Assembly (NCBI GenBank): GCA_017436815.1
Contig: JAFSCI010000001.1
Coordinates: forward strand, 1-56,838
Direction of reading: 5' to 3'
DNA from: Clostridia bacterium
Lineage (GTDB): Bacteria > Bacillota > Clostridia > Oscillospirales > Acutalibacteraceae
Length of the DNA: 56,838 bases
Shown: piece by piece, positions 47,797-56,838 of the stretch
Position numbering within the stretch: position 1 is the first letter of the stretch
Layout: each line of letters starts with the position of its first letter
Position numbers and translations under genes: made by a program
The notes under the pieces: model-generated
Databases searched by the model: none
What the model was told of the DNA's origin: nothing
Seen by the model: only the letters and a program-made list of their open reading frames with translations

Positions 47797-48036
47797 TTAT
47801 TTTAATACGCCGCAGTAATTAAGTACGGTTAAAACGATACCTGCAGTAACGTAAAGCTCAACTACTGTGCCTGTTACGTATGTAATAAGGCCAACGAGCG
47901 GTAATTTACCTAAAATAGCAAGCAACACACCAATAATTGCGGCTGCAACAACATACATTACGATGTTTATTACCAGCGCTTTAACGTCGGGCTTTTCCTT
48001 AAAAGAAAAAGGAAATATCTTTTTTAACGTATCCAT
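47797..48036 (-). CDS. Small two-helix membrane protein (79 aa)
   Basis: A charged start (MDTLKKIFPFSFKEKPDVKA) is followed by two hydrophobic helices, VINIVMYVVAAAIIGVLLAI and a second near 46-70, and a short end with NYCGVLK. Proteins with this layout are frequent in gut clostridia but have no assigned role. AAGGAG precedes the ATG at 48036; the longer frame to 48078 has no ribosome site. It is divergent from the radical SAM gene. Confidence 0.75.
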   Translation of the reverse strand: MDTLKKIFPFSFKEKPDVKALVINIVMYVVAAAIIGVLLAILGKLPLVGLITYVTGTVVELYVTAGIVLTVLNYCGVLK

Positions 48037-48127
48037 TATAAAAACTCCTTTATTTATTATTTTATTATAATTTAACACAAATTTTTCAAAAATGCAAGTT
48101 TTATACTGTTGTTTTGGGAGGGTTATT

Positions 48128-49006
48128 ATGCCAAGTGGCTATACGTCTTTAAATGAATACAATTTACAAAAATACGGCTGCAAGGTGTACAAGCTTAGCA
48201 TAAATGCGGGTTTTTCTTGTCCTAACCGTGACGGCACTTTGGGAACGAGAGGCTGCATTTTTTGTAGCGAAAATGGCTCGGGCGAGTTTGCGGCAAGCGG
48301 AAACGATATTTTAATTCAGCTTGAAAATGCAAAGCAAAGGGTAGAGCATAAAAACAAAAGCGGCAAATATATTGCTTATTTTCAGTCTTTTACAAACACC
48401 TATGCGCCCACAGAGATTTTAAGAGAAAAATACCTGAAAGCCATACAGCCCGCTTACATAGTAGGTATTAGCATAGCCACCCGATCCGACTGTTTAGGCA
48501 AAGAGGTAATAGATTTACTTAAAGAAATAAATAAAATCAAGTCCGTTACGGTAGAACTGGGACTGCAGACGGCCAACGAGCAAACAGCTTATTTCATAAG
48601 GCGTGGGTATAAAAACGACGTTTACCAAAAGGCCGTAAACGACTTAAAGGCCGCGGGTATAGAGGTTGTAACGCATATAATTTTAGGACTCCCCGGTGAA
48701 ACCGAGGCCGATATGCTCGGCACCACCCGTTTTGCCGTAGAGGCGGGCACAGACGGGGTAAAATTCCATACGCTCTACGTAACCCGTGGCACCGATTTGG
48801 CAGAGGAATATCAAAAAGGCGCTTTCAGGTGCTTAGAGCTTGATGAGTACGCTGATATTCTTAAAAAATGTATTGCTCTTTTGCCAAGGCGAGTCGTAGT
48901 GCATCGCATAACCGGCGACGGCAAAAAGGGCGATTTAATTGCGCCGAAATGGACCGAAAACAAAAAGATGGTGCTAAATTTCCTAAATAACGCTTTAAAT
49001 CATTAA
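48128..49006 (+). CDS. Radical SAM protein, TIGR01212 (YtqA/YhcC) family (292 aa)
   Basis: The spaced cysteine cluster is FSCPNRDGTLGTRGCIFC, in which C-x-x-x...C-x-x-C binds the [4Fe-4S] cluster in the pattern specific to this family. ELGLQTANEQT, HIILGLPGETEADM and KFHTLYVTRGT follow as in the SAM barrel. The role of YhcC/YtqA is not firmly established. GGGAGGG precedes ATG 48128; the frame from 48092 is an extension through the spacer region. It has its own transcript before the PutP gene. Confidence 0.9.
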   Translation: MPSGYTSLNEYNLQKYGCKVYKLSINAGFSCPNRDGTLGTRGCIFCSENGSGEFAASGNDILIQLENAKQRVEHKNKSGKYIAYFQSFTNTYAPTEILREKYLKAIQPAYIVGISIATRSDCLGKEVIDLLKEINKIKSVTVELGLQTANEQTAYFIRRGYKNDVYQKAVNDLKAAGIEVVTHIILGLPGETEADMLGTTRFAVEAGTDGVKFHTLYVTRGTDLAEEYQKGAFRCLELDEYADILKKCIALLPRRVVVHRITGDGKKGDLIAPKWTENKKMVLNFLNNALNH

Positions 49007-49013
49007 ATTATGC

Positions 49014-49042
49014 TTGATTTATGGTAAGATTTAGTGTAGAAT
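49014..49042 (+). promoter_or_regulatory. Promoter of the PutP-like symporter
   Basis: TTGATT (49014-49019), 17 bp, TAGAAT (49037-49042). Confidence 0.55.
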
Positions 49043-49082
49043 ACTTTTAATAGTTTGTTAAAATTTTAAGGAGATGAAAATT

Positions 49083-50633
49083 TTGATTATTAACGATTGG
49101 ATTATTTTAATCGCAATGGCCCTCTATATGATTATGATGATAGCAATAGGCGCCAGTATGTCCAAGAAAAATAAAACCTCAAGTGACTTTTATCTTGGCG
49201 GCAGAAAATTAGGCCCCTTGGTTACCGCTATGAGCGCCGAGGCATCGGATATGAGCGGCTGGTTGCTTATGGGTCTGCCTGCAGTTGCCTTAATGGGCGG
49301 CTTGGCAGAGGCAAGCTGGACCGCTATCGGCCTTGCAATCGGTACATACATCAACTGGCTTATAGTTGCAAAGAGGCTCAGAGTTTACAGTCACAAAATT
49401 GACGCCTTTACCATTCCTGACTTCTTCACACGCCGCTTTGGTGATAAGAGTAAGCTGCTCACCATAATTGCCGCTTTAATTATAGTTGTGTTCTTTGTTC
49501 CCTACACAGCATCCGGCTTTGCGGCTTGCGGTAAGCTGTTTGCAGGCTTCTTCTCAATGGACTATGTTTTAGCCATGGTGCTTAGCGCCGCAGTTATTGT
49601 TATTTACTGCACACTTGGCGGTTTCTTGGCAGCATCTACAACCGACTTTATTCAGAGTATTGTTATGACAATTGCTTTGTTTGTTGTTATCGGCTTTACC
49701 GAGGGTCTTGCCGGCGGATTTGATACCGTATTCCAGAACGTAACAAGCCTTAACGGTTATTTGGATTTATTTAAGGGCTACTCGGTAGAAACTGCATCGA
49801 CTGGCTCTTACGGAGCATTGCCCGTTGCATCTACTTTAGCCTGGGGTCTCGGTTACTTCGGTATGCCCCATATTCTTTTAAGATTTATGGCTATTGAAGA
49901 CGAAAACAAGCTAAAGACTTCTCGCAGAGTTGCAAGCGTTTGGGTTGTAATTTCTATGGGTGTTGCGGTTTTAATCGGCGTTATTGGTTACACTCTTATG
50001 AAAAATGGCGTTTTACCGCAGTACGCAAATGCTTCTGCCGCTGAGACAATTATTGTTGACATTGCAAAGGTTATGAGCCGTTACGGCTTCGTTCCCGCAT
50101 TCGTTGGCGGTATAATACTGGCAGGAATTTTGGCATCTACCATGTCTACTGCCGACTCTCAGCTTCTTGCAGCTGCATCGAGCGTTTCGCAGAACTTAGC
50201 ACAAGAGGCCTTCGGCATTAAACTTACACAGAAAAAATCTATGTGGCTTGCAAGAATATCGGTTATCGTAATTTCTATTGTTGCCGTATTCTTAGCGCTT
50301 GATAAAGACAGCTCGGTATTCAGAATAGTATCGTTTGCGTGGGCAGGCTTTGGCGCTGCATTTGGTCCGTTAATGCTTTGCGCATTGTTCTGGAAGCGTA
50401 CAACTGCCGCAGGCGCAATATCGGGTATGTTGGCCGGCGGTGCAACAGTATTCTTCTGGAAGTTCGTTATAAGAGATATCTTTGCAGGCACTGTATTAGA
50501 TATCTATGAGTTGTTGCCCGCATTTATTTTAGGTCTTGCAGTAATCATAGTTGTAAGCTTACTTACCAAGAAGCCCGATGATGAAATAATCGCAACCTTC
50601 GACGAGGTAAACGCTTTAATAAAGCAAAAGTAA
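49083..50633 (+). CDS. Sodium:proline/solute symporter, PutP family (516 aa)
   Basis: SSS-family transporter with about 13 helices: SSDFYLGGRKLGPLVTAMSA, EASDMSGWLLMGLPA (Na2-site serine region), TLGGFLAASTTDFIQ and ILASTMSTADSQLLAA, which carries the Na+-coordinating Ser/Thr of helix 8. These fit PutP proline symporters best, though other solutes are possible. AAGGAG (49068-49073) touches the ATG at 49074, leaving no spacer; the in-frame TTG at 49083 is at a normal 9-base distance and is the likelier start. Confidence 0.92.
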   Translation: MIINDWIILIAMALYMIMMIAIGASMSKKNKTSSDFYLGGRKLGPLVTAMSAEASDMSGWLLMGLPAVALMGGLAEASWTAIGLAIGTYINWLIVAKRLRVYSHKIDAFTIPDFFTRRFGDKSKLLTIIAALIIVVFFVPYTASGFAACGKLFAGFFSMDYVLAMVLSAAVIVIYCTLGGFLAASTTDFIQSIVMTIALFVVIGFTEGLAGGFDTVFQNVTSLNGYLDLFKGYSVETASTGSYGALPVASTLAWGLGYFGMPHILLRFMAIEDENKLKTSRRVASVWVVISMGVAVLIGVIGYTLMKNGVLPQYANASAAETIIVDIAKVMSRYGFVPAFVGGIILAGILASTMSTADSQLLAAASSVSQNLAQEAFGIKLTQKKSMWLARISVIVISIVAVFLALDKDSSVFRIVSFAWAGFGAAFGPLMLCALFWKRTTAAGAISGMLAGGATVFFWKFVIRDIFAGTVLDIYELLPAFILGLAVIIVVSLLTKKPDDEIIATFDEVNALIKQK

Positions 50634-50646
50634 AATAAAGAAAGCT

Positions 50647-50682
50647 AAAAGAGGTGCGAAAGTTTTTCGCACCTCTTTTTTA
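50647..50682 (+). terminator. Rho-independent terminator
   Basis: Arms AAAAGAGGTGCGAAA and complement (50647-50661, 50665-50679) with a GTT loop and T run; ends the symporter gene. Confidence 0.9.
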
Positions 50683-50711
50683 TTTACAAAACAGTAGCAC
50701 TGTGGTAAAAT
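50683..50711 (+). promoter_or_regulatory. Promoter of lipoprotein paralogue 1
   Basis: TTTACA (50683-50688), 17 bp, TAAAAT (50706-50711). Both hexamers and the spacing recur before paralogue 2. Confidence 0.65.
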
Positions 50712-50742
50712 AAAAACATAAATAGTAAAGGTGGCGATTTTT

Positions 50743-52302
50743 TTGAAAAGATTTATTGTACTAAGCTTAATACTATCAATACTTGTATGCTGCTTTGCAG
50801 GTTGCAAACAACAGGTTATTACAATAGAACAAGAAGTTGATGTATCTGATATCGACGTTTCAGAGTCGTCATCGGAAAATTTAAGTTCTGACTACCAAGA
50901 ATCACCGTCGGACAATACGCCTACGGGAAATTCCGGCGACGGCGGCTCAAAAAACAAAGATACAGTAACAGAGGGCGGCACCGAAGAGCCAACCACAAGC
51001 CGACCGTTCAGAAATCCCGATGATATTGATTATACTACCACTTCTTCTACTACTAACACTACCTCTGAGCCGGTTTATAGTGTCAACATAGGAACACAGT
51101 CGAAAATTGATTTTAAGGGCGCTGCTATTACCATTGCCTCTTACGGTCAACCCTTAGCGCCTAAAGAAAATACAAAGACCTATGAGCTTGAAACCGAGCT
51201 TGTAAGACAAATAGAGAAAAAATACAACTGTAAAATTGAGTATTACTGCATTGCCGATTCTACACAGTACTACAATACCTTTTGCGTTCAAACAATGGCA
51301 GGCACTAAGTTTGCCGATATTGCAAAGATTCCCGGAGACCTGGCATTTCCAAATGCCGCTCTTGAAGGTTATGCGCACTGCTTAGAGGGCAAATTTGATT
51401 GGGATGACGATATGTTTGTAAAAGCATACACCAATAACGTGTTGCGCCTTAAAGATAAGCGTTATTACTTGGCATTACAAACCGATGCGTTGCAATTGGC
51501 AGGCAATGGTATTAAGTACAGAAAGAGCGTTTTTAGACTTAGAAACTTTTCTACCCCGAAATTTTTAGTGCAAACAGATGATTGGGACTGGAACAGGTTC
51601 AGATATCTTTGTGATGAAATGACGTTCAAAAAGAATGGCGTACAGTATTATGGCTTGCAGTCTATTCCCACAATGTTGTTCGACTCTAATAACGTAAAGT
51701 CTATTTACAGAACCATAAACGGCAAACACGTATTCAATTTAACCGACCCGAATGCTATTGAGTGTATTCGGTTTGCAAAAAGCCTTTATGACTCGAATTA
51801 TATTCCCAAAAATCACGCCCTTGACCTTTGGAATGCCGGAGTGGTGGCAATGGCGCCGTCGGCCTGGTATAATATAGATGATGACGATGACGTGGGCTTT
51901 GTGTATTTACCAAAAGGTCCTAATGCTAGCGATTATGTTTATAAAAGCGGCGCTATGCCGCTTGTGGTAGTGCCAAGCAGAGTTAAAAGCTCTAACCTTG
52001 AGGGCGTTTGTGAAATCATTAAAGATTATTTTGGCGATTACGACTGGCGCCCAAGCATTAAGGAACAGTTAAAGCCTTATGCTCCCGACGATGCATCTTT
52101 GGAAATTTTGGTCGATATCGTAGAGCGCGCTAAAAACGGCACGTCGTTTAACACCTATTACCCGGGAATATACAGGGATATCTTTTGGTCTGCGTACAAT
52201 ATTACCGGTGGCGCTGACCCTGAAATATTTGTAAACTCGGTAAAAGATAAGGCTCAGCAGGAGATTGATGCGGTTTGGGAAAAATATTCCCAGCTACCGT
52301 AA
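50743..52302 (+). CDS. Solute-binding-protein-like lipoprotein, paralogue 1 (519 aa)
   Basis: Lipoprotein signal KRFIVLSLILSILVCCFAGC, then a long S/T/E/D/P-rich linker to about residue 115. A family-1 extracellular solute-binding-like domain follows (KTYELETELVRQIEKKYNCK, SFNTYYPGIYRDIFW), ending with SVKDKAQQEIDAVWEKYSQL. Such proteins usually feed ABC importers, but none is encoded here. TTG 50743 is taken as start because AAAGGTGG lies 10 bases before it and contains the alternative GTG at 50731. Clearly paralogous to the next gene. Confidence 0.85.
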   Translation: MKRFIVLSLILSILVCCFAGCKQQVITIEQEVDVSDIDVSESSSENLSSDYQESPSDNTPTGNSGDGGSKNKDTVTEGGTEEPTTSRPFRNPDDIDYTTTSSTTNTTSEPVYSVNIGTQSKIDFKGAAITIASYGQPLAPKENTKTYELETELVRQIEKKYNCKIEYYCIADSTQYYNTFCVQTMAGTKFADIAKIPGDLAFPNAALEGYAHCLEGKFDWDDDMFVKAYTNNVLRLKDKRYYLALQTDALQLAGNGIKYRKSVFRLRNFSTPKFLVQTDDWDWNRFRYLCDEMTFKKNGVQYYGLQSIPTMLFDSNNVKSIYRTINGKHVFNLTDPNAIECIRFAKSLYDSNYIPKNHALDLWNAGVVAMAPSAWYNIDDDDDVGFVYLPKGPNASDYVYKSGAMPLVVVPSRVKSSNLEGVCEIIKDYFGDYDWRPSIKEQLKPYAPDDASLEILVDIVERAKNGTSFNTYYPGIYRDIFWSAYNITGGADPEIFVNSVKDKAQQEIDAVWEKYSQLP

Positions 52303-52347
52303 AATAAAAATTTTTGCGACCAATTTTAGTTTTAAAAAGTATTATAT

Positions 52348-52377
52348 AAAAGAGATGTGTCCTACACATCTCTTTTT
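52348..52377 (+). terminator. Rho-independent terminator between the paralogues
   Basis: Arms AAAAGAGATGTGT and complement (52348-52360, 52364-52376) with a CCT loop and T-rich end. Confidence 0.85.
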
Positions 52378-52378
52378 C

Positions 52379-52407
52379 TTTACAAAAATATATAATTTTG
52401 CTAAAAT
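52379..52407 (+). promoter_or_regulatory. Promoter of lipoprotein paralogue 2
   Basis: TTTACA (52379-52384), 17 bp, TAAAAT (52402-52407), identical in both hexamers and spacing to the promoter of paralogue 1. Confidence 0.65.
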
Positions 52408-52429
52408 AAAAATAAAAAGGGGTGGTTTT

Positions 52430-53881
52430 GTGAAGAAGCTTATTACACTTAGCTTAACTTTAATTATGATGCTTTGCTGTTTTTCGGGATGCACTGAGCA
52501 GGTTATTGTAAATGAGTATTTAATAGACGACCCTGCCGACTTAGGCCCCGTAAAACCGCCGATCACCACAACCACCTCTTATACACCGCCGACTACAACT
52601 ACCTCGTGGTACGTTCCGCCGCCGACAACATCGCATTACCGCACGTCTACCTCAGACATAAAAAAAGAGCCTGTCTATTCGCATGAGGTAGTAGTAACTG
52701 GCTGGAGCGGTAACGACCCTCGCCCCAAAACAAACGCAGAAAAAGAATATATAGAGCGGTTACAGCAAAGGCACGATACAAAAATAACCTTTAAGTATAT
52801 TGAAGATAAAAACGAATATTATAATACCTTTGCGGCAACCACCTTGGCGGGTCAGCATTTTGGCGATATTGTATCTCTCCCGTCAGATCTGGGTTTTCCG
52901 TCTGCCGCAATAAACGGCTACGCCAGAAGCATTGACGACTGCTTTTATTTTGACCACCCCGATGCCGAGGCGGTGTTTGCTGACACTTACGTTAACGATA
53001 AGCTTCTTTTAAAGGGCAAGCGCTACTATATGGCAAACGATATAGATTACCCCAAAACACAAATAAAAGGTATTGCCTTTAACGAAAAGCTTTTTGAACA
53101 GTTTGAGGTGGCAAATCCTCACATCTACATAGCAGGACACAACTGGATCTTAAAAAGCTTTAAAGAGGTCTGCAAGCAAATGACCAGAGTGCATGAAGGC
53201 GTGCAGTATTACGGTTATATCGGCAACCCAATTATGCTCGAGTCACATAATTTGAGCGCGGTAGTGCAGGTCAGCGAGGGCGAGTATAAGTTTAATTTAA
53301 ACGAAAGAAATATTATAAGTCTTACAAATTTTGCCAGAGAGCTTTATAGCTCGGGCTACGCTCCAAAGGAAAATGCCGAGCAGCTTTGGGAAGAGGGCAG
53401 AGTCGCAATGAAGCTGCATATATCCGACCCGTTTAGCTTTAAAAAGGGTATCTCTTACGCCTATTATCCGGGCAAAAGCTATGATGACGGATACGTGCAC
53501 ACCAGCACGGTGATTCCGCTTTATATTTTCCCAACCACAATAAAAGAGTCTGATTTGCAGAGGACTTGCGAGGTGTATATTGATTTATATAAGCCGCAGT
53601 CCTGGCGCAATAAAAACGTTTTGGATAATCATTCATATTACAGTAAAAAGCTTGTTAACGATGCAATTAGTGATTTGCGTTGGGATTTGCAGAGTTGGCA
53701 GATTAGCTACCCGTATATAGAGCAAAATATTTTATCGACCGATTTTGGAATATCTGAGGGGAAAACGTCTAAGGAGTTTATAAATTCGGTAAAAGATAAA
53801 GCTCAGCAAGACATTGATAAGGTCTGGGAAAAATATTCCGACCTGCCTGAGAAAGAACCTGAGGAAGAAAAAGAAGAATAA
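52430..53881 (+). CDS. Solute-binding-protein-like lipoprotein, paralogue 2 (483 aa)
   Basis: Signal KKLITLSLTLIMMLCCFSGC, then a T/P-rich linker (residues about 40-80, with TTTTSY and PPTTTT runs). A domain like that of paralogue 1 follows (EYYNTFAATTLAGQHFGDIV compares with QYYNTFCVQTMAGTKFADIA), ending SVKDKAQQDIDKVWEKYSDL plus an acidic tail. The GTG at 52430 behind AAGGGGTGG is the start; the upstream frame to 52265 runs through the previous gene's terminator. No permease lies nearby. Confidence 0.85.
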   Translation: MKKLITLSLTLIMMLCCFSGCTEQVIVNEYLIDDPADLGPVKPPITTTTSYTPPTTTTSWYVPPPTTSHYRTSTSDIKKEPVYSHEVVVTGWSGNDPRPKTNAEKEYIERLQQRHDTKITFKYIEDKNEYYNTFAATTLAGQHFGDIVSLPSDLGFPSAAINGYARSIDDCFYFDHPDAEAVFADTYVNDKLLLKGKRYYMANDIDYPKTQIKGIAFNEKLFEQFEVANPHIYIAGHNWILKSFKEVCKQMTRVHEGVQYYGYIGNPIMLESHNLSAVVQVSEGEYKFNLNERNIISLTNFARELYSSGYAPKENAEQLWEEGRVAMKLHISDPFSFKKGISYAYYPGKSYDDGYVHTSTVIPLYIFPTTIKESDLQRTCEVYIDLYKPQSWRNKNVLDNHSYYSKKLVNDAISDLRWDLQSWQISYPYIEQNILSTDFGISEGKTSKEFINSVKDKAQQDIDKVWEKYSDLPEKEPEEEKEE

Positions 53882-53917
53882 AAAAGATGTGTGATTGTAA
53901 AAATCACACATCTTTTT
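53881..53917. terminator. Bidirectional terminator between convergent genes
   Basis: Arms AAAAAGATGTGTGATT and complement (53881-53896, 53902-53917). The right arm overlaps the last codons of queH. Confidence 0.85.
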
Positions 53918-54518
53918 TTGCTTGATTTTTTGAATATACGCAGCCGCAGTAGTTTTGGCGGTAAAGGGAATATTCGCGCGATAACTCGATACTGCGCTTA
54001 TATCCGTTTTTCTTTTTAAAGTCCGAAAATAAATACGCTACGCCGTATTTATCGGCAAGCTCTTTGCCTATTTTATTTAGCTTTTCGGCGTTTTTCAGGG
54101 GGCTGATTGAGAGGGTAGTGCAAAAGAAATCAAAGTTTAATTCCTTTGCCTTTTTTGCGGTATATTCGAGTCTTAATCTATAGCATTTTTCACACCGCGC
54201 GCCGCCCTCTTTTTCTTTTTCTAAGCCCTTTGCAATCTCGAAAAATTCGCTCGGCTCGTACTTGCCCTCTAAAAAGGTGACTTTATTTTCAAGCGGCATT
54301 TTATTTATAAGCCGTTGTTGCTCGCTTACCCTTAGCGAATATTCTTGACTTTCGGTAATGTTGGGGTTATAGTAAAGAACCGTTATTTTAAAATAGCGGC
54401 TTAAATATTCCAACACGTAGCTAGAGCACGGCGCACAACAGCTGTGAAGCAGCAGGGTGGGGGTGCTCTCCTTTAAAGAGGCTATAGTTTTGTCCAGCTT
54501 TATCTGATAGTTTTCCAT
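53904..54518 (-). CDS. queH: Epoxyqueuosine reductase QueH (204 aa)
   Basis: Last step of queuosine tRNA modification, the non-B12 enzyme (DUF208). Conserved cysteines occur in HSCCAPCSS (C27, C28, C31), ARCEKCYRLRL and YCGC near the C-terminus, which together hold the [4Fe-4S] cluster and a second metal. The motif FCTTLSISPLKNAEKLNKIG is typical. Length is normal. The gene overlaps the convergent terminator at its end. Start ATG 54518 with a GGTGAAAT ribosome site; the CNNM gene is 52 bases upstream and has its own terminator in between. Confidence 0.94.
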   Translation of the reverse strand: MENYQIKLDKTIASLKESTPTLLLHSCCAPCSSYVLEYLSRYFKITVLYYNPNITESQEYSLRVSEQQRLINKMPLENKVTFLEGKYEPSEFFEIAKGLEKEKEGGARCEKCYRLRLEYTAKKAKELNFDFFCTTLSISPLKNAEKLNKIGKELADKYGVAYLFSDFKKKNGYKRSIELSREYSLYRQNYCGCVYSKNQAKKDV

Positions 54519-54534
54519 ATTTCACCTATTTAAA

Positions 54535-54565
54535 AACCCGTATTGCCGAATTGGTAATACGGGTT
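54535..54565 (-). terminator. Terminator of the CNNM/CorC gene
   Basis: Arms AACCCGTATTGCC and GGTAATACGGGTT (54535-54547, 54553-54565, one mismatch); on the minus strand a T tract follows. Confidence 0.8.
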
Positions 54566-54570
54566 GTGAA

Positions 54571-55926
54571 TTATTCTTCGACTTCTTGGTCTTCTGAAAC
54601 CTCAAGCTTTTCGGAACGTACTCTTTCAATTCTGCGTTCATCAACCTCTTCAACAATAAAGCGGTAGCCTTCGTACTCAACGCTTACATATTCGTCTTCA
54701 GAGAGGATTTTGCCTATTTGCTGCATTATAAATCCGCCTATGGTGTCGTAATCGCCCTCGGGGAATTTAATGCCTAAGGTTTCTTCAATTTCTTCAATGT
54801 CGGCAACGCCGTCGAACGAGCAGGTAGTGTCATCTAACTCTAAGATTTCTTCTTCCTCGTTATCGTACTCGTCCTGCATATTACCAACTATGCTTTCCAG
54901 CAAGTCTTCCATTGTAACCAGACCTGCTATGCCGCCGTATTCGTCACAAACGAAAACCATCTGTAAGTGCTTTTCGCTCATTTCGTTAAACAGCTCGCCG
55001 CATTTTTTAGATTCGGGAACAAATTCGGCCTCACGCATCAGGTTAGAAAGCTTTGCGGTTTTGGGTATTGTTTTACCAACGTAACTCAGTAAGTCTTTTA
55101 CGTAAAGAATACCCTTTATGTCATCAAGCTCTTCCTCGTAAACCGGAATTCTTGAATAACCGAATTCTATGGCCATTTTTATTACGGTGTCTATGTTTTC
55201 GTGAATTTCGACTGCTTCAATGTCGGTGCGGTGGGTCATAACGTCAGAGGCGGTAATATCGTCAAACTCGAAAATGTTGTTTATCATTTCCTTCTGACTT
55301 TCTTCAATAACGCCCTTTTCTTCACCTGCATCTACCATCATTAAAATTTCTTCTTCGGTTACAACCTCTTCGTTGGCGTTCGGGTCAAGACCGAACATTC
55401 TGACAACTAAGTTTGTTGTAACGCTTAAAATTTTAATAAACGGACGCATAATGGCTTTTACAAACAACAGTATGTCTACAACTGCAAAAGCAATTTTCTC
55501 GCTCTTTTGCATACCTATGCGCTTTGGCGCTAACTCGCCTAAAACAAGCGAGAAGAACGATATCGCAATAGTTACCAGCACCGTAGATAAGCCCTTTACG
55601 AAGCCTTGCGGCAGGCTGGAGCAAATTGTCCTGAGCAGTAGGTCAGCCAGCGGACCTGAAAAGTTTTCGGCAGCTGATGCCGATGTTAAAAAGCCTGCTA
55701 ACGTAACACCGATTTGTATGGTCGATAAAAACTGAGAAGGAAACTCGGTAAGCTTTAAAACCTTCTTGGCCTTTTTGTCACCATCTTCGGCATCACGGCG
55801 TATTTTTGTGTCATTAAGCGAGATAATAGCAATCTCACTCATAGCAAAAAACGCATTTACCAAAATAAGTACTAATAATAGCCCAAGTTTAAAAACTATA
55901 TTCGCGGGCCCGGGGTCGTCTAACAT
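54571..55926 (-). CDS. CNNM/HlyC-CorC-type membrane protein with CBS pair (451 aa)
   Basis: An N-terminal CNNM (DUF21) domain with three or four helices (NAFFAMSEIAIISLNDTKIR, QFLSTIQIGVTLAGFL, LGELAPKRIG) is followed by a CBS-domain pair (VMTHRTDIEAVE, GYSRIPVYEEELDDIKGI; VCDEYGGIAGLVTMEDLLE). A C-terminal CorC_HlyC domain (DTIGGFIMQQIGKIL) and an acidic tail end the chain. Relatives such as CorC/MpfA export Mg2+ or Na+ and bind Mg-ATP at the CBS pair. The start ATG 55926 follows AGGATAGGTG. Single gene. Confidence 0.92.
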   Translation of the reverse strand: MLDDPGPANIVFKLGLLLVLILVNAFFAMSEIAIISLNDTKIRRDAEDGDKKAKKVLKLTEFPSQFLSTIQIGVTLAGFLTSASAAENFSGPLADLLLRTICSSLPQGFVKGLSTVLVTIAISFFSLVLGELAPKRIGMQKSEKIAFAVVDILLFVKAIMRPFIKILSVTTNLVVRMFGLDPNANEEVVTEEEILMMVDAGEEKGVIEESQKEMINNIFEFDDITASDVMTHRTDIEAVEIHENIDTVIKMAIEFGYSRIPVYEEELDDIKGILYVKDLLSYVGKTIPKTAKLSNLMREAEFVPESKKCGELFNEMSEKHLQMVFVCDEYGGIAGLVTMEDLLESIVGNMQDEYDNEEEEILELDDTTCSFDGVADIEEIEETLGIKFPEGDYDTIGGFIMQQIGKILSEDEYVSVEYEGYRFIVEEVDERRIERVRSEKLEVSEDQEVEE

Positions 55927-55956
55927 TTGTTATACACCTATCCTTAAAAAATATTT

Positions 55957-56007
55957 GTCGTACAATACGACATTATATATAATATATACAAAATATACAT
56001 TTGTCAA
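55957..56007 (-). promoter_or_regulatory. Promoter and leader hairpin of the CNNM gene
   Basis: Minus strand TTGACA (56007-56002), 17 bp, TATTAT (55984-55979). The palindrome GTCGTA-CAA-TACGAC (55957-55971) follows near the start point and could be an operator or leader hairpin. Confidence 0.55.
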
Positions 56008-56090
56008 TGTTTACTTTAATTTAATTTTGTAAATTTAATTGAATTTTGTTAAAAAATTAACTAAATACCAGAAAAAATAAAATTTACCTA

Positions 56091-56838
<748 letters not shown>

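Noticed and set aside
52265-52429. N-terminal extension of lipoprotein paralogue 2
   Set aside because: It crosses a terminator and a promoter; GTG 52430 with its own ribosome site and lipoprotein signal is the clear start.

Overview
The window looks like chromosome from a low-to-moderate GC, strictly anaerobic Firmicute, most likely a gut-type clostridium (Oscillospirales-like; this placement is an inference from gene content, not a search). The grounds are pyruvate:ferredoxin oxidoreductase, an electron-confurcating lactate dehydrogenase operon, Na+-coupled carriers (NSS, PutP, NhaC), QueH-type queuosine synthesis, AGGAGG/AGGTG ribosome sites, several TTG/GTG starts and many near-consensus sigma-A promoters. 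No rRNA, tRNA or CRISPR array was seen.

Layout. 1-2260: the tail of a large serine recombinase, then two copies (624-923, 1595-2009) of a structured non-coding repeat that bracket a small Xre repressor/target module; a second Xre gene follows. 2456-7693: a lipoprotein, an array of hairpins, and a run of small orphan membrane and zinc-ribbon proteins plus a nicotinamidase-like hydrolase; one of these genes (7035-7693) looks frameshifted. 7721-15351: HAD hydrolase, then larA-etfB-etfA-LDH (lactate racemisation and NAD-linked lactate oxidation driven by ferredoxin), then YwaF-like, thymidine kinase and a metallophosphatase. 15407-17930 (minus): a two-gene unit in which both proteins carry a ryanodine-receptor (RyR) domain, one fused to a membrane anchor and Rossmann modules. 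18074-26555: transporters (SLC13-like, NSS, SulP), YgjV, a Cof phosphatase, a DUF3048 lipoprotein, an SGNH hydrolase, GtrA and a cysteine-synthase relative.

26755-41742 is the main catabolic or biosynthetic locus: an AraC regulator, an SGNH esterase, two paralogous amidohydrolases, an M55 D-aminopeptidase, two DegT aminotransferases, three Gfo/Idh/MocA oxidoreductases, a NagB-like deaminase, NagA, a cytoplasmic GH20-like hexosaminidase and a HAD phosphatase. Two similar 36-bp boxes, one before the AraC gene and one before the second transcription unit, suggest one regulon. Chemically the set points to oxidation, transamination and deacetylation of an unusual amino sugar or aminocyclitol, ending in NagA/NagB chemistry. 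No transporter or kinase lies in the locus. A 274-bp MITE-like element sits exactly at the end of the third oxidoreductase gene.

41879-44357: a leucine-rich-repeat surface protein and a divergent Xre repressor, separated by operators and a seven-hairpin array. 44415-56838: NhaC antiporter, TIM-barrel amidohydrolase, alpha/beta hydrolase, a TIGR01212 radical SAM protein, PutP-like symporter, two paralogous solute-binding-like lipoproteins with matching promoters, QueH, a CNNM/CorC-type CBS protein, and the start of pyruvate:ferredoxin oxidoreductase running off the right edge.
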